NCBI GenBank assembly: GCA_031404155.1 | Contig: JANNGZ010000417.1 | Location: forward strand, 1-33,306 | Length of the DNA: 33,306 nt | Direction: 5' to 3' | Source: JANNGZ01 sp031404155 | GTDB taxonomy: Bacteria; Pseudomonadota; Gammaproteobacteria; Burkholderiales; Burkholderiaceae_C | Notes under the pieces: model-generated | Seen by the model: only the letters and a program-made list of their open reading frames with translations | The model's database searches: none | What the model was told of the DNA's origin: nothing | In this document: positions 18,802 through 28,043 of the stretch, in pieces | How positions within the stretch are numbered: position 1 is the stretch's first letter | Layout: every line of letters starts with the position of its first letter | Position numbers and translations under genes: made by a program

Positions 18802-18860
18802 AGCCCCCAAGCGGTCCGAGCTCCCCCCTCGGGGGGCGACGCCGCAGGCGTCTTGGGGCT
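18802..18860. repeat. Composite hairpin element after ilvC
   Basis: An outer stem, AGCCCCCAAG (18802-18811) with CTTGGGGCT (18852-18860, one bulge), encloses a C6/G6 hairpin (18823-18836) and GACGCC-GCA-GGCGTC (18838-18852). The last stem and the outer stem compete at one base. It starts six bases past the ilvC stop. Similar CCCCAAG...CTTGGGG elements are dispersed in genomes of this bacterial group, so it is probably a repeated extragenic element. Confidence 0.6.
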
Positions 18861-18865
18861 GTCGT

Positions 18866-19882
18866 CTAGTTGCGGCTCTTGTCGACCAGCTTGTTGGCCT
18901 TGATCCAGGGCATCATCGCGCGCAGTTTTTCGCCCACGACTTCGATGTCGTGCTGCGCGGTGAGCCGGCGGCGGGAGAGCAGAGTCGGCGCACCGGCACG
19001 GTTCTCGAGGATGAAGTTCTTGGCGTATTCGCCGGTCTGAATGTCCAGCAACGCCTGCTTCATCGCGGCACGCGCTTCGCTGCCGATGACCTTCGGGCCG
19101 GTGACGTACTCGCCGTACTCGGCATTGTTCGAGATCGAATAGTTCATCGTGCCGATGCCGCCTTCGTACATCAGGTCGACGATCAGCTTGAGTTCGTGCA
19201 GGCACTCGAAGTAGGCCATCTCGGGCGCGTAGCCGGCGTCGACCAGGGTCTCGAAACCCGCCTTCACCAGTTCGACGCAGCCGCCGCAGAGCACCGCCTG
19301 CTCGCCGAACAGGTCGGTCTCGGTTTCTTCGCGGAAGTTGGTCTCGATGATGCCGGCCTTGCCGCCGCCGTTGGCCGCGGCGTAACTCAGCGCCAGATCT
19401 CGCGCCTTGCCGCTCTTGTCGGCATGCACCGCGATCAGGTGCGGCACGCCGCCGCCCTGGGTGTAGGTGTTGCGTACCGTGTGGCCGGGAGCCTTGGGCG
19501 CAACCATCCACACATCCAGGTCCTCGCGCGGCATCACCTGCCCGTAGTGCACGTTGAAGCCGTGCGCAAACGCCAACGACGCACCCTGGCGGATGTTCGG
19601 CGCGATGTCGTTGGTGTAGACGCTGCCGATCTGTTCGTCGGGCAGCAGGATCATCACCACGTCGGCGTTCTTCACCGCATCGGCCACCTCGGCCACCTTC
19701 AGCCCGGCCTTCTCGACCTTGGCCCATGACGCGCCACCGCGGCGCAGGCCCACGGTGACCTTGACGCCACTGTCGTTCAAGTTCTGCGCGTGCGCATGGC
19801 CCTGCGAGCCATAGCCGATGATCGCCACGTTCTTGCCCTTGATCAGGCTCAGGTCGGCGTCCTTGTCGTAGTAAACCTTCAT
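18866..19882 (-). CDS. ilvC: Ketol-acid reductoisomerase (class I)
   Basis: The enzyme rearranges and reduces 2-acetolactate or 2-aceto-2-hydroxybutyrate with NADPH, the second common step of valine, leucine and isoleucine synthesis. The 338-residue length marks the short class I form. The Rossmann motif GYGSQGHAHA lies at 23-32, with LRRGGASW after beta strand 2, a pattern linked to NADPH preference. His107 is the expected catalytic histidine, and the metal ligands Asp190, Glu194, Glu226 and Glu230 are all present. GGAG precedes the ATG. It follows ilvH by 21 bases and so shares its transcript. Confidence 0.98.
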   Translation of the reverse strand: MKVYYDKDADLSLIKGKNVAIIGYGSQGHAHAQNLNDSGVKVTVGLRRGGASWAKVEKAGLKVAEVADAVKNADVVMILLPDEQIGSVYTNDIAPNIRQGASLAFAHGFNVHYGQVMPREDLDVWMVAPKAPGHTVRNTYTQGGGVPHLIAVHADKSGKARDLALSYAAANGGGKAGIIETNFREETETDLFGEQAVLCGGCVELVKAGFETLVDAGYAPEMAYFECLHELKLIVDLMYEGGIGTMNYSISNNAEYGEYVTGPKVIGSEARAAMKQALLDIQTGEYAKNFILENRAGAPTLLSRRRLTAQHDIEVVGEKLRAMMPWIKANKLVDKSRN

Positions 19883-19903
19883 GCTGTTCTCCGTCGAAAA
19901 AAG

Positions 19904-20395
19904 TTAAACCCGCAAAATTCGTTCGCCGCGGCCAATGCCGCTGGCACCGGTGCGCACCGTCTCGAGGATCGCCGCGCGGTCGATCGCTTCCAGGAACGCG
20001 TCGAGCTTGCCGCCGTCGCCGGTCAGCTCGATCGTGTAGCTCTTCTCGGTCACGTCGATGACGCGGCCGCGAAAGATGTCCGCCATGCGCTTCATCTCGT
20101 CGCGCTCCTTGCCCACGGCGCGTACCTTGATCAGCATCAGCTCGCGCTCGGTGAAGCTGCCTTCGGTCAGGTCAACCACCTTCACCACCTCGATCAGGCG
20201 GTTCAGGTGCTTGGTTATCTGCTCGATCACCTCGTCGCTGCCGGTGGTGACGATGGTCATGCGCGACAGGGACGCGTCTTCGGTCGGAGCCACCGTCAGG
20301 CTCTCGATGTTGTAGCCACGGGCCGAGAACAACCCGACCACGCGCGACAGCGCGCCGGCCTCGTTTTCGAGCAGCAGGGCAATGATGTGTTTCAT
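19904..20395 (-). CDS. ilvH: Acetolactate synthase, small regulatory subunit
   Basis: The regulatory partner of IlvI; it activates the catalytic subunit and gives feedback inhibition by valine. The 163-residue protein starts MKHIIALLLENEAGALSRV, the canonical ACT domain with the GLFSARGYNIESLTV turn, followed by a second ACT-like C-terminal half. This is the usual length. The open frame extends 46 codons upstream, but that part covers hairpins and is not conserved. It follows ilvI after 159 bases and precedes ilvC by 21. Confidence 0.97.
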   Translation of the reverse strand: MKHIIALLLENEAGALSRVVGLFSARGYNIESLTVAPTEDASLSRMTIVTTGSDEVIEQITKHLNRLIEVVKVVDLTEGSFTERELMLIKVRAVGKERDEMKRMADIFRGRVIDVTEKSYTIELTGDGGKLDAFLEAIDRAAILETVRTGASGIGRGERILRV

Positions 20396-20419
20396 GGTGC
20401 TTGCGGCGCGCTCTTCACA

Positions 20420-20538
20420 GCCGGCGGCGGTAACCGCCGGCGCTTGGCCACGCACTCCATTGAGGTGAAAAAAATGTCCGAGGTTTCGCACCGGCTGCGG
20501 CCTGGCCCCGACGCGGCGCGGTAACGCCGCCACGGGGC
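20420..20538. repeat. Two hairpins with the same loop between ilvI and ilvH
   Basis: Hairpin A (20420-20441) has perfect arms GCCGGCGG and CCGCCGGC. Hairpin B (20505-20538) has arms GCCCCG-AC-GCGGCG and CGCCGC-CA-CGGGGC with a symmetric 2x2 internal loop. Both have the loop CGGTAA on the plus strand. On the minus-strand transcript B comes first. Neither has a T tract, so they look like RNA structures that could tune processing or stability of the two subunit messages rather than terminators. Confidence 0.65.
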
Positions 20539-20554
20539 TCGCGCCATTACCAGA

Positions 20555-22327
20555 TCAAAGGTCCTCGGAGCCCAGCAGCATCTCCGTGATGCCCTGGCCG
20601 GCCTTGACCATCGGCCAGACGTTTTCAGTGGGGTCGGTGCGCACGTCGAGGAACACCGTGCGGTCCTTCAGCCGGATCGCCTCGCGAAGGGCCGGCTCCA
20701 CGTCGCTCGGTTTCTCGACCAGGATGCCAACGTGTCCGTAAGCCTCGGCGAGCTTCACAAAATCGGGCAGCGCGTCCATATAGCTGTGCGAGTAGCGGCC
20801 GCCGTAGTCCAACTGCTGCCACTGCCGCACCATGCCGAGATAGCGGTTGTTCAGCGAGACGATCTTCACCGGCGTCTTGTACTGCTGGCAGGTGGAGAGC
20901 TCCTGAATGCACATCTGGATCGAGCCCTCGCCGGTGATGCAGAACACATCGCTGTCCGGCTTGGCCAGCTTGATGCCCATGGCATAGGGCAGGCCCACAC
21001 CCATCGTGCCCAGGCCGCCCGAATTGATCCAGCGGCGCGGCTCCTCGAAGCGATAGAACTGCGCCGCCCACATCTGGTGCTGGCCTACGTCGCTGGTAAT
21101 GTAGGTGTCGCGGTCCTTGGTCAGCTCCCAGAGCGTCTCGACCACTTGCTGCGGCTTGATCACGTCGCTGCCACGCTTGTAGGCCAGGCAATCGCGTTTG
21201 CGCCATTCGTTGATCTGGCTCCACCACGTATTCAACGCCGGCTTGTCGATGCGGCTCTGACCCTCGCGCACCTGCTCGATCAACTCCAGCAACACGTCCT
21301 TCACGTCGCCGACGATCGGCACATCAACCTTCACACGCTTGGAAATCGACGACGGGTCGATGTCGATATGGACGATCTTGCGTTCCACCTGCGCAAAGTG
21401 TTTCGGGTTGCCGATCACACGATCGTCGAACCGGGCGCCCACCGCGAGCAGAACATCGCAGTTCTGCATCGTCATGTTGGCTTCGTAGGTGCCGTGCATG
21501 CCGAGCATGCCAAGGAACTTGGGGTCGCTCGACGGCGTCGCGCCCAGACCCATCAAGGTATTGGTGCAGGGGTAGCCGAGCAGGTCGCACAGCACCCTCA
21601 ACTCGGCCGATGCGTTGCCGAGGATGACGCCGCCGCCGGTGTAGATGTAGGGTCGCTTGGCGCCGAGCAGCAGTTGCACCGCCTTGCGGATCTGCCCGCC
21701 GTGGCCCTTCTTCACCGGGTTGTAGGAGCGCATCTCGACGCGCTCGGGGTAGCTGAACGGCGCGGTCTTCAGCGACACGTCCTTCGGAATATCCACCACG
21801 ACCGGCCCCGGGCGGCCGGTGCGGGCGATATGGAAGGCCTTCTTGATCGTCAGCGCCAGGTCGCGCACGTCCTTGACCAGGAAGTTGTGCTTGACGATCG
21901 GGCGGGTGATGCCGACAGTGTCGCACTCTTGGAAGGCATCGAGCCCAATCGCCGGTGTGGGAACCTGGCCGGTGATGATCACCATCGGAATCGAATCCAT
22001 GTACGCCGTGGCAATGCCGGTGACCGCGTTGGTCACGCACGGCCCGGAGGTCACCAGCGCAACGCCCACTTCACCGGTGGCGCGTGCATAACCATCGGCG
22101 GCATGCACCGCCGCTTGCTCGTGGCGCACCAGGACGTGTTGGATCGACTCCTGCTTGTACAGGGCGTCATAGATGTAGAGCACCGCGCCGCCGGGGTAGC
22201 CCCAGAGGTAGTTGACACCTTCGGCCTGCAGGCAGCGAACCAGGATTTCAGAGCCGTTGAGCTCGGATTGAGGGGGGTGCGGCTGTGCCGATGCGGCACG
22301 CTTGATTTCCGCGGCAGACATGTCCAT
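20555..22327 (-). CDS. ilvI: Acetolactate synthase, large catalytic subunit
   Basis: A thiamine-diphosphate enzyme that condenses two pyruvates, or pyruvate and 2-oxobutyrate, at the start of branched-chain amino acid synthesis. It has 590 residues. The catalytic Glu70 lies in VRHEQAAVHAADGYARATG. The C-terminal cofactor motif runs from GEGS to LNNRYLG. The start at 22327 (MDMSAAEIK) has AAGG six bases upstream; an in-frame ATG at 22363 with GAGGGG before it would add 12 residues and cannot be excluded. It heads the ilvI-ilvH-ilvC-pssA-leuA order, with a likely promoter at 22473-22501. Confidence 0.97.
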   Translation of the reverse strand: MDMSAAEIKRAASAQPHPPQSELNGSEILVRCLQAEGVNYLWGYPGGAVLYIYDALYKQESIQHVLVRHEQAAVHAADGYARATGEVGVALVTSGPCVTNAVTGIATAYMDSIPMVIITGQVPTPAIGLDAFQECDTVGITRPIVKHNFLVKDVRDLALTIKKAFHIARTGRPGPVVVDIPKDVSLKTAPFSYPERVEMRSYNPVKKGHGGQIRKAVQLLLGAKRPYIYTGGGVILGNASAELRVLCDLLGYPCTNTLMGLGATPSSDPKFLGMLGMHGTYEANMTMQNCDVLLAVGARFDDRVIGNPKHFAQVERKIVHIDIDPSSISKRVKVDVPIVGDVKDVLLELIEQVREGQSRIDKPALNTWWSQINEWRKRDCLAYKRGSDVIKPQQVVETLWELTKDRDTYITSDVGQHQMWAAQFYRFEEPRRWINSGGLGTMGVGLPYAMGIKLAKPDSDVFCITGEGSIQMCIQELSTCQQYKTPVKIVSLNNRYLGMVRQWQQLDYGGRYSHSYMDALPDFVKLAEAYGHVGILVEKPSDVEPALREAIRLKDRTVFLDVRTDPTENVWPMVKAGQGITEMLLGSEDL

Positions 22328-22472
22328 TTCGAACCTTTGTGAATTTCTCTGACGAAAAACCATCGGTGCCCCTCTTCGCGCCCTCGTGAGGCGGATGTGG
22401 AACCTGCGCGGTCAAATGGCCTCCCGGGTCGGGCAAGCTTCTGAGACCGAAAAGAGCGTTGTGCGAAGCAGC

Positions 22473-22501
22473 ATTATGTCATCGGCGGGTCGGCTCACCA
22501 A
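22473..22501 (-). promoter_or_regulatory. Promoter of the ilv operon
   Basis: On the minus strand TTGGTG (22501-22496), a 17-base spacer and CATAAT (22478-22473) form a sigma70-like promoter. TGA before CATAAT makes it an extended -10 (TGnCATAAT). It gives a leader of about 140 bases before the ilvI start. I find no Ile/Val/Leu-rich leader peptide in it. Confidence 0.55.
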
Positions 22502-22527
22502 ACCGCAGCGGTGTCGCCAAAGTGCGA

Positions 22528-22536
22528 TGCCATAAT
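22528..22536 (+). promoter_or_regulatory. Extended -10 promoter of the sigma factor cluster
   Basis: TGCCATAAT fits the extended -10 form TGnTATAAT with one change. There is no -35 match. The expected start site lies about 35 bases before the TTG start of the sigma factor gene. It diverges from the ilv promoter in the same 250-bp gap. Confidence 0.45.
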
Positions 22537-22577
22537 CCCGCGCGTTCAAAGCCGGCCTATACAGTGCCGCCCCTGTC

Positions 22578-23147
22578 TTGGCCACCGAAAAAGAACTCTC
22601 CGACTTCCTCAAGAGTGTCGAAAAGCGCGCGTTCAAGCGCACCGCGTACATGGTGCGCGACGACGACGGCGCGCTGGACATCGTGCAGGACGCGATGATC
22701 CGGCTCGCCGAGAAGTACGGCGACCGCCCCCCCGCGGAGTTGCCGCTGGTGTTCCAGCGCATCCTGTCCAACGCCACGATGGACTATTTCCGGCGCCAGA
22801 AGGTGCGCCGGGCGGTGATGCAGAACATGTCGGACTTCGAGCCGGCGGGCGCCGAGGACGGCGACTTCGACCTGCTCGCGCTGCTGGAGTCGGCCGACGG
22901 CGCGCTGGGGGCGGAAAGCGCCGCCGACGAGGTCTCGCGCTCGCAAATTTTGCGCATCATCGACGGCGAAGTCGCCAACTTGCCCACTCGTCAACGGGAG
23001 GCCTTCCTGCTACGTTACTGGGAGGAACACGACGTTGCCGAGACGGCGTCTGTCATGGGCTGCTCGGAGGGCAGCGTCAAGACACACTGCTCTCGGGCCG
23101 TGCACAGTTTGGCAAAAGCGCTGCGGGCCAAGGGAATCACTCTATGA
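22578..23147 (+). CDS. RNA polymerase sigma factor (ECF/sigma70 family)
   Basis: A 189-residue sigma factor with only regions 2 and 4, as in extracytoplasmic-function sigmas. Region 2 covers about 8-80 (LDIVQDAMIRLAEKYGDRP, MDYFRRQKVRR). An acidic linker follows, and region 4 covers about 122-183 with helix-turn-helix DVAETASVMGCSEGSVKTH. There is no ATG before conserved sequence; TTG at 22578 is the likely start, which suggests low translation. Its stop overlaps the ATG of the next gene as ATGA. That gene encodes a small membrane protein (DUF3619) in the place usual for an anti-sigma factor, but it lacks a recognisable anti-sigma motif. Target genes unknown. Confidence 0.9.
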   Translation: MATEKELSDFLKSVEKRAFKRTAYMVRDDDGALDIVQDAMIRLAEKYGDRPPAELPLVFQRILSNATMDYFRRQKVRRAVMQNMSDFEPAGAEDGDFDLLALLESADGALGAESAADEVSRSQILRIIDGEVANLPTRQREAFLLRYWEEHDVAETASVMGCSEGSVKTHCSRAVHSLAKALRAKGITL

Positions 23148-23578
23148 ACAAAGACATCAGTCTCCATCGCCCTCGCGACCTGGACGTGATGCAGGCCAGG
23201 TTTGCAATGCGGGTGGCAGCTCGGCTCAACGACGCCACCGCCCAGTTGCCCCACGACATCGCGGAGCGCCTGCGCTTCGCTCGCGAGCAGGCCGTAGAGC
23301 GTGTGCGCGGGGCGCGCGTCGCCGCTGCTGCCGCGCCGGCCGTCCTGGTGGGCGGGCGCGGCGCCGCCTTGCTCGCCGCCGGCGGCGCCTGGTGGACACG
23401 CCTAGGCTCGGTGCTGCCGCTGATCGTGCTGATCGGCGGTCTGCTGCTGATCGAGCAGCACAACACACGCGACCAGATCGAGGCCGCCGCCGAGATCGAC
23501 ACCGCCATGCTCGCCGAACAGGTGCCGCCCGCTGCTTACGCCGACCCGGGATTCCTGGAGTTTCTCAAGACACCATGA
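23144..23578 (+). CDS. DUF3619 family single-pass membrane protein
   Basis: A 144-residue protein of unknown function. The N-terminal half (1-60) is polar and probably cytoplasmic, with DVMQARFAMRVAARLND and IAERLRFAREQA helices. One hydrophobic helix lies at about 87-104 (GSVLPLIVLIGGLLLIEQ). The short C-terminal part ends ADPGFLEFLKTP, typical of the family. The layout of cytoplasmic helix, one membrane span and short periplasmic tail is like many anti-sigma factors, and the gene follows a sigma factor with a 4-base overlap. An anti-sigma role is inference. Its stop overlaps the next ATG in the same way. Confidence 0.85.
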   Translation: MNKDISLHRPRDLDVMQARFAMRVAARLNDATAQLPHDIAERLRFAREQAVERVRGARVAAAAAPAVLVGGRGAALLAAGGAWWTRLGSVLPLIVLIGGLLLIEQHNTRDQIEAAAEIDTAMLAEQVPPAAYADPGFLEFLKTP

Positions 23579-24387
23579 CGACCCTCGCTCGTACCTGGGC
23601 GCTCGCTCTCGCGGCGGCACTGGGACTAGGAGTTCTGGCGAGCGGGACGACCCAGGCTCAGCAAACCAACTCGGCGGCGGCACCCGGCGCAGGCGCCTGG
23701 AGCAGCCTGACGCCAGCTCAGCAGAAGGTGCTCGCCCCGCTGGAGCGCGACTGGATCGGCATCGACGCGCCTCGGCGCCAGAAGTGGGTCGAAGTTGCAA
23801 GCCGCTTCCCGCAGATGCCCGCCGACGAGCAAAGGCGTGTGCAGGAGCGCATGGCCTCTTGGTCACGCCTGTCGCCGCAGGAGCGCAGCAACGCGCGGCT
23901 GAACTTTCAAGAGTCGCGCCAACAGCTCTCGCCGGACGATCGCAAGGCACGTTGGGAGGCCTACCAGGCCCTGCCACCTGAACAGCGCCGGCAGTTGGCC
24001 TCGCAGTCGACCGCGGCCGCCACCGGCTCCAGCTTGCCAAAGGCGGCAAACTCGAGTGTGGCGCGCGACGCCGCCCAACGCTCCGCTGCGGCCACGCCGG
24101 CGCCTGCCTCCAAATCGAACATCGTTCGCAACCCGGCCCTCAGCACGCCCACGCCCGGCAAGCCGGTGACGCCGACGGTGGTGCAGGCTCGCCCCGGCGC
24201 CACCACGACGCTGATGTCCCGGCCCGCCGATCCGCCGCGGCATCAGCAGACCGGCCTGCCCAAAATTGCGGCCTCGAGCGGCTTCGTCGACTCGACGACG
24301 CTGCTGCCGCAACGCGGAGCGCAGGGTGCCGCCACCCGGTCGGCCAACGCCGGCGCAACGGCCGCGTCGCAGCCCGCGCGCCGATGA
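23575..24387 (+). CDS. DUF3106 family exported protein
   Basis: A 270-residue protein with a signal peptide (1-28, cleavage expected after TQA). The DUF3106 region (about 40-145) contains repeated short helices with the pattern LTPAQQKVLAPLERDW, MPADEQRRVQERMASW, LSPQERSNARLNFQ and LSPDDRKARWEAYQALPPEQR. The rest is a low-complexity Ala/Ser/Pro/Thr-rich tail. The repeated L(S/T)P-x-(E/D/Q) motifs recall periplasmic stress sensors of the Spy/CpxP type, which also have short LTPEQ repeats, but the relationship is only suggestive. It overlaps its neighbours by ATGA at both ends. Confidence 0.85.
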   Translation: MTTLARTWALALAAALGLGVLASGTTQAQQTNSAAAPGAGAWSSLTPAQQKVLAPLERDWIGIDAPRRQKWVEVASRFPQMPADEQRRVQERMASWSRLSPQERSNARLNFQESRQQLSPDDRKARWEAYQALPPEQRRQLASQSTAAATGSSLPKAANSSVARDAAQRSAAATPAPASKSNIVRNPALSTPTPGKPVTPTVVQARPGATTTLMSRPADPPRHQQTGLPKIAASSGFVDSTTLLPQRGAQGAATRSANAGATAASQPARR

Positions 24388-24917
24388 CCGGTGCGCCGCC
24401 GGCACCCTTGCCGGCGTCAGGAGCACTCGCGCCGGGCCTCATCAGGCGCTTGGCCTGCCTGGTCTACGAAGGCATGTTGCTGTTCGGCGTGGTGATGATC
24501 GCCGCGTACCTGTACTCGTCGCTGACCCAGCAGCGCCATGCCCTGCAAGGTCAGCTTGGTTTGCAGGCCTTCCTGTTCGTGGTGCTCAGCGTCTACTTCG
24601 TTTTTTTCTGGTCGCGCGGCGGGCAGACGGTAGCGATGAGGGCCTGGCACATCCGTGTCGTGTCCCGTAGCGGCGCCGCATTGTCGCAAGGGCAGGCGTT
24701 TCGGCGCTACCTGCTGAGTTGGGTCTGGTGGCTGCCGGCGCTTGGCATTTCGTCGGTCGCCGGCTTTCAAGGCAAAGGCATTGCCGTGGCCATATTGGTT
24801 GGCGTCATCGGCTACGCCCTCCTCTCGCGCCTGCACCCGCAGCGCCAGTTCTGGCATGACGACCTGGGTGGCACGCGCCTGATCGACAGCCGCCCCGCAG
24901 CCGCAGCGCCCGGCTGA
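24384..24917 (+). CDS. RDD family membrane protein
   Basis: A 177-residue inner-membrane protein of the RDD family. It has four hydrophobic stretches (about 23-46, 60-78, 108-123 and 128-148). The family's first Arg lies in LIRRLACLVYEG, where the usual first Asp is replaced by Glu; MRAWHIRVV matches the conserved middle, and WHDDLGGTRLI the conserved end. Function of this family is not settled; some members affect ion or osmotic tolerance. It is the last of four genes joined by ATGA overlaps starting with a sigma factor. The stop codon lies at the start of a 12-bp triple repeat. Confidence 0.88.
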   Translation: MTGAPPAPLPASGALAPGLIRRLACLVYEGMLLFGVVMIAAYLYSSLTQQRHALQGQLGLQAFLFVVLSVYFVFFWSRGGQTVAMRAWHIRVVSRSGAALSQGQAFRRYLLSWVWWLPALGISSVAGFQGKGIAVAILVGVIGYALLSRLHPQRQFWHDDLGGTRLIDSRPAAAAPG

Positions 24918-24951
24918 GCGCCGGGCAGAGCGCCGGGCAGAGCGCCGGGCA
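24916..24951. repeat. 12-bp tandem repeat, three perfect copies
   Basis: GAGCGCCGGGCA occurs three times without a mismatch, beginning inside the stop codon of the RDD gene and ending 11 bases before dgkA. The end of the RDD gene (GCCCGGC) can pair with GCCGGGC in each copy to form alternative hairpins. It resembles replication-slippage growth. Confidence 0.9.
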
Positions 24952-24962
24952 CAATCGCCCGC

Positions 24963-25349
24963 ATGAGCAATCCACACAAGGGCCGTACCGGGTTGGAGCG
25001 GGTGGTTCGGGCGACCGGCTATTCGCTGGACGGTCTGCGCGCGGCCTACAGTGGCGAAAGCGCGTTCCGGCAGGAGTTCTGGATTGCGGCGGTGTTGCTG
25101 CCCGCGGCGCTCTGGGTCGGCCGCGACTGGGTCCAGGTCGCCTTGTTGGCCGGCTCGGTGCTGCTGGTGCTGATCGTCGAATTGCTCAATTCCGGCATCG
25201 AGGCCGCCATCGACCGGGTTTCGTTCGAACTGCATGACTTGTCCAAGCGAGCGAAGGACCTGGCCAGCGCGGCGGTGATGCTTTCGCTGGTGCTCTGTGG
25301 CTGCATTTGGGCGGCGGCGCTCTGGCACCGCCTGGCGCCGGGAGCCTGA
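24963..25349 (+). CDS. dgkA: Diacylglycerol kinase (prokaryotic type)
   Basis: A small integral membrane enzyme that phosphorylates diacylglycerol to phosphatidic acid, recycling lipid left from osmoregulated glucan or LPS modification. The 128-residue protein has three membrane helices. Glu32, Glu73 and Glu80 fit E. coli Glu28, Glu69 and Glu76. The signature ELLNSGIEAAIDRVS is followed by KRAKDLASAAVML. ATG at 24963 starts just upstream of the conserved GLERVVRATGYSLDGLRAA. It follows the RDD gene by 45 bases and precedes the LOG gene by two, so it is probably co-transcribed with both. Confidence 0.96.
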   Translation: MSNPHKGRTGLERVVRATGYSLDGLRAAYSGESAFRQEFWIAAVLLPAALWVGRDWVQVALLAGSVLLVLIVELLNSGIEAAIDRVSFELHDLSKRAKDLASAAVMLSLVLCGCIWAAALWHRLAPGA

Positions 25350-25351
25350 GC

Positions 25352-25933
25352 GTGGGCCTGGCGTTCTGCGTCTACTGCGGTTCCCGCTTCGGCGACCAAC
25401 CGCTCTACGAATCCCGAGCCCGTGAAATCGGCACGCTGATTGCCCGCAGCGGTGGGCGGCTGGTCTACGGCGGTGGCAAGGTCGGCCTGATGGGCGCGGT
25501 AGCCGATGCCGCACTGGCAGCTGGTGGCCAGGTGATTGGTGTCATCCCCGAGGCCCTGGTCCGGCGTGAAGTGGGCCACCCGGGACTCAGCGAGAGGCAT
25601 GTGGTGCAAACCATGCACCAGCGCAAACAACTGATGGCCGAGCGTGCCGATGCGTTCATCGCCCTGCCCGGCGGCATCGGCACGCTGGAGGAGTTGTACG
25701 AGATGTGGTCGTGGCAGCAACTCGGCTACCACGACAAGCCGGTGGCGTTGCTCAATGTGGCCGGCTACTACGACGCCCTGTTGCGCTTCATGGCCGAGAG
25801 CCATACACGCGGGTTTGTGTCGGAGAGCCAGCACCTGGCGCTGATCGTCGACGACGACCCTGCTCGCCTGCTCGACAAGGTCAGCGCGGCCGCGCTACGC
25901 GCCACGGCGCCCGACGACTACTCGAAGACCTGA
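25352..25933 (+). CDS. LOG family protein (TIGR00730-type nucleotide 5'-monophosphate phosphoribohydrolase)
   Basis: A Rossmann-like protein of 193 residues from a GTG start with GGAG eight bases upstream. It has both signatures of the LOG/YvdD group: YGGGKVGLMG at 39-48 and PGGIGTLEELYEM at 106-118, the latter binding nucleotide phosphate and supplying the catalytic Glu. Conserved MHQRKQLM precedes it. Members release the base from AMP or from cytokinin riboside monophosphate; in bacteria the physiological role is often unclear. The frame is open 15 codons further upstream, inside dgkA, without conservation. Confidence 0.93.
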   Translation: MGLAFCVYCGSRFGDQPLYESRAREIGTLIARSGGRLVYGGGKVGLMGAVADAALAAGGQVIGVIPEALVRREVGHPGLSERHVVQTMHQRKQLMAERADAFIALPGGIGTLEELYEMWSWQQLGYHDKPVALLNVAGYYDALLRFMAESHTRGFVSESQHLALIVDDDPARLLDKVSAAALRATAPDDYSKT

Positions 25934-25988
25934 GCGGCGCGGCCGTGCGGTCATGCGTGGTGGTGTCGGAGTTGCCGTCGCCGACAGC

Positions 25989-26327
25989 TCAGACCGCAGC
26001 TTCGTCCGTCTCGCCGGTGCGAATGCGCACCACCTGCTCCACCGAGGTCACGAAGATCTTGCCGTCGCCGATCTTGCCGGTCTTGGCGGCCTTGACGATG
26101 GCGTCGATGCAGCGGTCCACATCCGCGTCCTTGACCACCACTTCCACCTTCACCTTGGGCAGGAAGTCGACCACGTATTCCGCGCCGCGGTACAGCTCGG
26201 TATGGCCCTTCTGGCGGCCGAAGCCCTTGACCTCGGTCACCGTCAATCCCGACACCCCGACCTCGGCCAGCGCCTCGCGCACCTCTTCGAGCTTGAAAGG
26301 CTTGATGACGGCGGTGATCTGCTTCAT
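25989..26327 (-). CDS. glnB: Nitrogen regulatory protein P-II
   Basis: A small trimeric signal protein that senses 2-oxoglutarate, ATP/ADP and, through uridylylation, glutamine; it controls nitrogen enzymes by direct contact. The 112-residue protein starts MKQITAVIKPFKLEEVREAL. The T loop contains GHTELYRGAEYVVDFLPK with the uridylylated Tyr51. The C-terminal signature GDGKIFVTSVEQVVRIRTGE is present. GlnB and GlnK cannot be told apart with certainty; absence of an adjacent amtB favours GlnB. It lies 33 bases after nadE on the same strand, with GGAG before its ATG. Confidence 0.95.
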   Translation of the reverse strand: MKQITAVIKPFKLEEVREALAEVGVSGLTVTEVKGFGRQKGHTELYRGAEYVVDFLPKVKVEVVVKDADVDRCIDAIVKAAKTGKIGDGKIFVTSVEQVVRIRTGETDEAAV

Positions 26328-26360
26328 GGCGGGCTCCGGGAATGAGTGGCTTGGCGAGAT

Positions 26361-28041
<1,681 letters not shown>

Positions 28042-28043
<2 letters not shown>

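Noticed and set aside
18528..18869. Arg/Pro-rich open frames in the ilvC-pssA gap
   Set aside because: They run through hairpin sequence without ribosome sites or family similarity; the gap is better read as structured noncoding DNA.
20393..20461. A 22-codon minus-strand frame before ilvH ending in its ATG
   Set aside because: There is no ribosome binding site, it is full of Arg and Pro codons from the hairpin, and it has no Ile/Val/Leu run that would suggest a leader peptide.
20732..22342. A 536-codon plus-strand frame opposite ilvI
   Set aside because: Antisense shadow of a complete acetolactate synthase gene; no start site or domain supports it.
22328..22363. Alternative ilvI start at 22363 with a good GAGGGG site
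   Set aside because: Kept only as an option: the 12 extra residues look unlike the family, and the inner ATG also has an AAGG site. Not certain.
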